NCBI GenBank assembly: GCA_964406605.1
Contig: CAYOSF010000012.1
Location: forward strand, 1-64,000
DNA: 64,000 nucleotides
From: CAYOSF01 sp964406605
Lineage (GTDB): Bacteria; Chloroflexota; Dehalococcoidia; DSTF01; RBG-16-68-14
Direction of reading: 5' to 3'
Shown: positions 59,691-64,000 of the stretch, in pieces
How positions within the stretch are numbered: position 1 is the first letter of the stretch
How the letters are laid out: each line of letters begins with the position of its first letter
Translations under genes and position numbers: made by a program
Notes under the pieces: model-generated
Told to the model about the DNA's origin: nothing
Seen by the model: only the letters and a program-made list of their open reading frames with translations
Databases searched by the model: none

Positions 59691-60860
59691 TCACGAACCA
59701 CCTGACTCCGCACCGGCCGGCGCTGCCACTCCAGACGCCTTCCGGCCTCGACCGGCCGGCACCAGACGTACGCGCTGCGGCTCCGCTACCCGGACCGCGC
59801 GATAGACGATGTAGGCTGCCAACGCAAGCCCCGCTCCCGAGGTCAGCAACAGCGCGACATCGGGCCAGTCATAGACGAGCACCAGCCCGTTCAAGAAGAT
59901 CTGGAGGAAGGCCAGCGGGATGAGCACCTTCCAGCAGTACCCCATGAGCTGGTCGATGCGCAGGCGGGGGAAGGTGAACCGCAGCCACATGATAGCCAGG
60001 ATCAGGAAGCCGGTCTTAGCGGCCATCCAGATGAGCTGCAGCCAGAGGCCCGCCTCCCGGCCCAAGGGCCAGTCCCAACCGCCCAGAAACACCAGAGACC
60101 CCAACAGGCCGAAGACGAACAGACTCGCGTACGAGGCGAGATAGAACATTGACCAGCGGATCCCGCTGTACTCCACGAACGGTCCACCAACCACCTCCGA
60201 CTCCGCCGTCGGGATGTCGAAGGGCTGGCGCTCCATCTCGGCCAGAGCGGCAGCGAGGAAGATGAAGAGGGCCAGCGGCTGCCAGACGAACAGAGGTACC
60301 CGTCCTTGGAACTCAACGATATCGCGCAGGCTGAGCGAGCCGGCCACCATCGCCACCGCCAGCAACGACAGGACGAGCGGGATCTCGTAGCTGATGAGCT
60401 GTGCGGCCGCCCGCAGCGCGCCGAGAAAAGCGTACTTGTTGTCCGAGGCCCAACCGGCCATCAGGAAGCCGATGAATGAAAGCCCCGACACGGCGATGAT
60501 GTAGAACAGCCCCAGGTCCAGGAAGCTGACTGCCCAATCGCGCGTGAAAGGAATGGCGACGAAGGCCACGAAGCCCGGCACGAATACTGCGAACGGAGCC
60601 AGCTCAAATACCCATCGGTCGGCGCTGGCCGGCCGCAGGTCCTCCTTCCCGATGAGCTTGACAGCATCGGCGATCGTTTGAAGGATGCCGTACGGGCCCA
60701 CCCGCATCGGGCCGAGCCTCATCTGGATGCGCGCCGAGATCTTCCGTTCCACGTAGACGAGCGCCAGCACAACCACAGTGATCAGCAGCATGACGGCGAA
60801 CACTCCGAGGAAGCCGTCAAGCCAGGGGTTGCCCACGTCGTACGTCAAGCTCAGCATCAT
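59691..60860 (-). CDS. nuoH: NADH-quinone oxidoreductase subunit H
   Basis: 389 residues; ATG at 60860 shares its A with the nuoD TGA. ERKISARIQMRLGPMRVGPY and ETVQPFD-like ERQPFDIPTAESEVVGGPFV form the quinone-site signature. The C-terminal 40 residues are a Pro/Arg/Ala-rich extension (GRGRKASGVAAPAGAESGGS). Confidence 0.95.
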   Translation of the reverse strand: MMLSLTYDVGNPWLDGFLGVFAVMLLITVVVLALVYVERKISARIQMRLGPMRVGPYGILQTIADAVKLIGKEDLRPASADRWVFELAPFAVFVPGFVAFVAIPFTRDWAVSFLDLGLFYIIAVSGLSFIGFLMAGWASDNKYAFLGALRAAAQLISYEIPLVLSLLAVAMVAGSLSLRDIVEFQGRVPLFVWQPLALFIFLAAALAEMERQPFDIPTAESEVVGGPFVEYSGIRWSMFYLASYASLFVFGLLGSLVFLGGWDWPLGREAGLWLQLIWMAAKTGFLILAIMWLRFTFPRLRIDQLMGYCWKVLIPLAFLQIFLNGLVLVYDWPDVALLLTSGAGLALAAYIVYRAVRVAEPQRVRLVPAGRGRKASGVAAPAGAESGGS

Positions 60861-61984
60861 CAGCGGTCCACGCACCCCAGCACGATGTCAACCGAACCAA
60901 GGATGGCCACTGCATCGGCTACGTAGTGCCCAACGGTCATGTCTCTCAGCGCGGACAGGTTGCAGAAGGAGGGAGAGCGGATCTTCAGCCGGTACGGTCT
61001 GTCGCCGCGCTTGGAAACGATGTATACACCGTACTCCCCGCGCGCCCCTTCCGTCGCGGCATAGGCTTCGCCCTCGGGCGCGCGGAGCCTGGCCCGGACT
61101 TTCTCGGCCATGATCGGCCCCTCGGGCAGCGCGTCCAGTGCCTGCTCCACGATGCGGACAGACTGGCGCATCTCCTCCAGGCGCACGAGATAGCGATCGT
61201 AGACATCGCCCCGCCCTCCCACCGGGATGTCGAACTCGAAACGGTCGTAGATGGAGTACGGGCGGTCTTTCCGTAGGTCCCAGGGCACGCCCGACGCCCG
61301 CAACATGGGGCCGCTCAGCCCCCAATCGATGGCGTCCTCGGCGCTCATGGCTCCGACGCCGCGCGTGCGGGCGGCCAGGATCTCGTTGTCCGTCATGAGC
61401 CTGTCCACGTCGCTGATGCCCTGCTTCGTGTGGGGCAGCACGTCCCGCACACGCTGAACGAAGTTGTCGGGAAGCTCCCAGGCCACGCCGCCGGGGCGGA
61501 AGTACGCGTACATCAGACGGTCGCCCGAGACTTCCTCGAAGATGTCCTGGAGGTACTCGCGCTCCCGAAAGCCGTAGGTGAACGCGGTGCCGAAGATGCC
61601 CAGGTCTGCGCTGAAGGCGCCCACGAACATGAAGTGGCTGGTGATGCGGTTGAGCTCGCAGAGGATGACACGAATGTACTCCGCGCGCTCCGGCACCTCG
61701 ATGTCCAGCAGCTTCTCCACGGCCATGCAGTACGCCTGCTCGTTCAGGAACTGGGCAAGGTAGTCGGTGCGGTCCTGGAAGCCGATGGCCTGGCGGTAGC
61801 CCATGTTCTCGGAGAGCTTCTCGGCACCTCGATGCATGTACCCGATGTGCGGCTCCACATCAATGACCCTCTCGCCGTCCACAGTCAGGACCATGCGGAA
61901 CACCCCATGCGTGCTGGGGTGCTGCGGGCCCATGTTGACGTTGATGTCAACGGTCTCGAACTCTTGATCTTCGACCATGACCAT
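60860..61984 (-). CDS. nuoD: NADH-quinone oxidoreductase subunit D
   Basis: 374 residues, separate from NuoC. VNMGPQHPSTHGVFRMVLTV, GYMHRGAEKLSENMGYRQAI and the quinone-site region are canonical. The protein ends GSVDIVLGCVDR, with Cys where Nuo proteins usually have Glu (GEVDR). It descends from the large subunit of [NiFe] hydrogenases and forms the quinone site with NuoB. Confidence 0.95.
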   Translation of the reverse strand: MVMVEDQEFETVDINVNMGPQHPSTHGVFRMVLTVDGERVIDVEPHIGYMHRGAEKLSENMGYRQAIGFQDRTDYLAQFLNEQAYCMAVEKLLDIEVPERAEYIRVILCELNRITSHFMFVGAFSADLGIFGTAFTYGFREREYLQDIFEEVSGDRLMYAYFRPGGVAWELPDNFVQRVRDVLPHTKQGISDVDRLMTDNEILAARTRGVGAMSAEDAIDWGLSGPMLRASGVPWDLRKDRPYSIYDRFEFDIPVGGRGDVYDRYLVRLEEMRQSVRIVEQALDALPEGPIMAEKVRARLRAPEGEAYAATEGARGEYGVYIVSKRGDRPYRLKIRSPSFCNLSALRDMTVGHYVADAVAILGSVDIVLGCVDR

Positions 61985-62093
61985 GTTCAGCGCGACCGCT
62001 CCCTCACAAGCATTCCCTGCGACATGCGCTTGATGACCGGCCCGCCGCCCACCGTGGGCGCGACGGTGCGACCAGCGACATACCGAGCCACCG

Positions 62094-62771
62094 TCACTCC
62101 TCTTCGCCCTCCTCCTCGTCAGCGCCGGCCCCGTCTCCCGCGAGTTTCGCCTGCCACTCCTCGATCTCCGCGAGCGGGTTGTCCTTGCGCAGAGGAAAGT
62201 GGTCGGTCATGTCATCCGGCAGAAGAAGAGGCACCAAGTGCGGATGCCCGTCGAACGTGATGCCGAACATATCGCGGGTCTCCCGCTCGTGCCAGTTCGC
62301 ACCCTTCCAGACGGAGGTGACGGAGGCGACACGAGGATCGTCCAGGGGAACTCTGGTCTTGATGGTGACTTCGTGTCCCTTCTCCAGCGAGAGGAGTTGG
62401 TACACGACCTCCAGCCCTTCCTCCTGAAGGTCGACGCCGAAGACGCAGCGCAGGAACTTGAAATCGAGGCGCGGGTCGTCCTTCGCGACGGGCATCACCT
62501 TCGGGATGTCGTCCCGGTCGACCTCGACGATGACGCCGGTGACGCCCTGGTAGGCTTCCAGCTTCACGTCGGGAAGGGCCGCAGCTAGAAGATCGGCGAC
62601 GCCGCCGGGCGGGGGCGGTACCCTGGCGGGTGCTTTGGCTCCTCCCTTGCGTTCGGGACGAGCGGGCTCCTCCGTCTTGGCCTGGCCCGCCTGCTCTCCT
62701 TCCGGGGCGCCTTCGCCCCTATCCGGTGGTTCGCCCTCGGCGGCGCCTTCGTCCTTCTCTTCCTCGGACAC
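62094..62771 (-). CDS. nuoC: NADH-quinone oxidoreductase subunit C with acidic N-terminal extension
   Basis: 225 residues; GTG at 62771 shares a base with the nuoB stop. About 60 N-terminal residues are Glu/Pro/Gly/Lys-rich and not part of normal NuoC; the C-terminus is also acidic (EEEGEEE). The core has DFKFLRCVFGVDLQEEG and WHERETRDMFGITFDGHPHL, then LPDDMTDHFPLRKD. The 109 bp before nuoD hold nothing recognisable. Confidence 0.92.
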   Translation of the reverse strand: MSEEEKDEGAAEGEPPDRGEGAPEGEQAGQAKTEEPARPERKGGAKAPARVPPPPGGVADLLAAALPDVKLEAYQGVTGVIVEVDRDDIPKVMPVAKDDPRLDFKFLRCVFGVDLQEEGLEVVYQLLSLEKGHEVTIKTRVPLDDPRVASVTSVWKGANWHERETRDMFGITFDGHPHLVPLLLPDDMTDHFPLRKDNPLAEIEEWQAKLAGDGAGADEEEGEEE

Positions 62772-63403
62772 TAGGCCTTCCCCCGCTCCTCCATGATCTT
62801 GTGCTGCAGGGCCAGGAAGCCGTCCATGAGCGCCTCCGGCCTCGGCGGGCAGCCGGGCACGTAGATATCGACGGGGATGATCTTGTCCACTCCCTGCAGC
62901 ACGCGGTCGTAGCGCGTATACGGTCCACCGTTGGTGGCGCACGCGCCCATGGATATCACCCACTTCGGGTTGGGCATTTGTTCGTAGAGAAGTTTGATGG
63001 AGGGCGCCATCTTCTTCGTCACTGTCCCCGACACGATCATGACGTCCGCCTGCCGGGGCGATGCCTGCGGGAAGACGCCGAAGCGGTCCAAGTCGTGGTG
63101 GGACATGTAGGTGGCGATCATCTCGATGGCGCAGCAGGCAAGTCCGAAGGTGATGGGCCACATGGAGGACTCGCGCGCCAGCGCCAGAACCGCATCCGCC
63201 GGAGCCTGCAACACGCCCGGCAACACCTGTCGGTAGACGGCCTTGCCGTGATCGACTTCAACGGGGACGAGCCGCTCCGCCTCCCGTTCGATGCCGGTCT
63301 TGGGACCTTCAGCCGGCGCGGCGGGCGCTGGTGCCTCATCGGTTCCGGCGGTCGCGCTGGCGACCAGCCGGCCGGCTCGGAGGTCCTCCCCGGCTACCTC
63401 CAC
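62771..63403 (-). CDS. nuoB: NADH-quinone oxidoreductase subunit B (4Fe-4S, N2)
   Basis: 210 residues with GTG start overlapping nuoA by 10 nt; the true start may be further inside. The core has the N2 cluster ligands: FGLACCAIEMIATYM (two adjacent Cys), SMGACATNGG and VPGCPPRPEAL. The first 60 residues form an Ala/Pro-rich extension. Confidence 0.94.
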   Translation of the reverse strand: MEVAGEDLRAGRLVASATAGTDEAPAPAAPAEGPKTGIEREAERLVPVEVDHGKAVYRQVLPGVLQAPADAVLALARESSMWPITFGLACCAIEMIATYMSHHDLDRFGVFPQASPRQADVMIVSGTVTKKMAPSIKLLYEQMPNPKWVISMGACATNGGPYTRYDRVLQGVDKIIPVDIYVPGCPPRPEALMDGFLALQHKIMEERGKA

Positions 63404-63759
63404 TCCAGCACTCCCTTCTTCCAGGCATAGGCGAGGCCGCCTCCCAGGATGATAATGAAGAGCACCATCTCATAGAAGGCCGCCTGTCCGACCCCGACGA
63501 AGGTCACGGCCCATGGGAAGAGGAACACCGCCTCTACGTCGAAGATGAGGAACAGGATGGCGAACAGGTAGTAGCGAAAGTGCACCTGGGTGCGCACCAG
63601 CTTCATCGGCAGGATGCCGCACTCGTACGAGATGTGCTTCTGCTTCGAACTGGAGTAGGGAGCGAGGATTCGGGATACGAGGAGAGCGCCAAGAACAAGT
63701 CCGGAGCCCATGACCACAGCCAGCAGAACACCGACGTAGTTGTCGAGGAGTAGCTGCAA
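63394..63759 (-). CDS. nuoA: NADH-quinone oxidoreductase subunit A
   Basis: 121 residues, TTG start, three membrane helices. ISYECGILPMKLVRTQVHFR and YYLFAILFLIFDVEAVFLFP are canonical. First gene of the nuo operon. Confidence 0.95.
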   Translation of the reverse strand: MQLLLDNYVGVLLAVVMGSGLVLGALLVSRILAPYSSSKQKHISYECGILPMKLVRTQVHFRYYLFAILFLIFDVEAVFLFPWAVTFVGVGQAAFYEMVLFIIILGGGLAYAWKKGVLEWR

Positions 63760-63822
63760 CGTCTACGGCTCCATCATCGCGCAGCACCCGAAGGATGTTC
63801 CCCTCCTAACGGACGCGTTTCC

Positions 63823-63851
63823 ATGCTAACAAGCGACCGCACTAGCGTCAA
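63823..63851 (-). promoter_or_regulatory. Sigma70-like promoter of the nuo operon
   Basis: Minus strand: TTGACG (63851-63846), 17 bp, TAGCAT (63828-63823), about 60 nt before nuoA. Confidence 0.65.
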
Positions 63852-63914
63852 TTCCCAAGCGAATGGTTGGTTTATCGGGGCCATCAATCTGTTTAATCTT
63901 GGCACCGGCACGGA

Positions 63915-64000
63915 ATGAATCGAACGCATCTATTGGTGCTCTCGCGCTTCTCCGGGGCCGATCTGGCCTTTGGAAGGCCACTTTCTGGGCGCCCTGGCCG
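63915..64000 (+). CDS. Possible start of a divergent gene, cut by the window edge
   Basis: An ATG at 63915 opens a frame (NRTHLLVLSRFSGADLAFGR) to the window end. There is no clear ribosome site and only 28 codons are visible. TTGGTT at 63868 could be part of a promoter. Function unknown; it may not be a gene. Confidence 0.2.
   Translation, partial: MNRTHLLVLSRFSGADLAFGRPLSGRPG

Overview
The window is one stretch of a high-GC bacterial genome, very probably a draft or metagenome-assembled scaffold, because it carries a 100-N gap at 30019-30118. Gene content fits Chloroflexota or a close Terrabacteria relative, but I cannot assign a genus. The supporting traits are a Tad/Flp pilus cluster whose CpaE has a receiver-like domain, DUF11-type surface proteins with Thr-Pro linkers and dockerin-like tails, zinc-type S4, S14 and L36 proteins, a SAM-I riboswitch, and an 11-subunit Nuo operon without NuoEFG. 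The lineage is inference.

Layout. 1-2741: 3' part of a large secreted DUF11/dockerin-like protein (plus strand). 2886-12082 (minus strand): a vWA-TM-FHA protein, an ECF sigma factor, the Flp pilin and cpaB-cpaE-cpaF(tadA)-tadB-tadC, ending in a DUF192 gene. 12083-20935: an accessory zone. It holds a c-di-GMP-I-like riboswitch with a small two-TM protein, an AAA ATPase, a lipoprotein, a PD40 propeller lipoprotein, a methyltransferase, a second dockerin-like secreted protein and a CAP-domain protein, separated by similar GC-rich hairpins. 21074-42529 (plus strand): the str-S10-spc-alpha-L13/S9 ribosomal superoperon from rpsL to rpsI, including fusA, secY, adk, map, infA, rpoA and truA; tuf is absent.

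42607-46442 (minus strand): phosphosugar isomerase, sugar nucleotidyltransferase, a RAYT-type transposase with its REP palindrome, and metK. 45180-50803: an operon mtnA-mtnP-GNAT-ahcY-metK behind a promoter, a SAM-I riboswitch and an intrinsic terminator. It detoxifies and recycles the two SAM by-products (methylthioadenosine and S-adenosylhomocysteine) and makes SAM. 50909-53207: MOSC protein and a tungsten/molybdenum aldehyde:ferredoxin oxidoreductase (AOR) behind their own promoter. 53275-63851: nuoABCDHIJKLMN behind a sigma70-like promoter. Without NuoEFG the complex probably takes electrons from ferredoxin or another carrier, and the adjacent AOR is a possible ferredoxin reducer.

The most notable observations are: the assembly gap sitting exactly at a unit boundary of a 63-bp tandem repeat that encodes a long Ala/Pro/Glu tail on ribosomal protein S17, with similar tails on S3, L3, L15 and L13; the c-di-GMP-I-like riboswitch next to a pilus locus; a REP palindrome inserted in frame inside its own RAYT gene; a duplicated 3' end of the AAA ATPase gene left behind the neighbouring lipoprotein gene; and the NuoEFG-less complex I beside an AOR.
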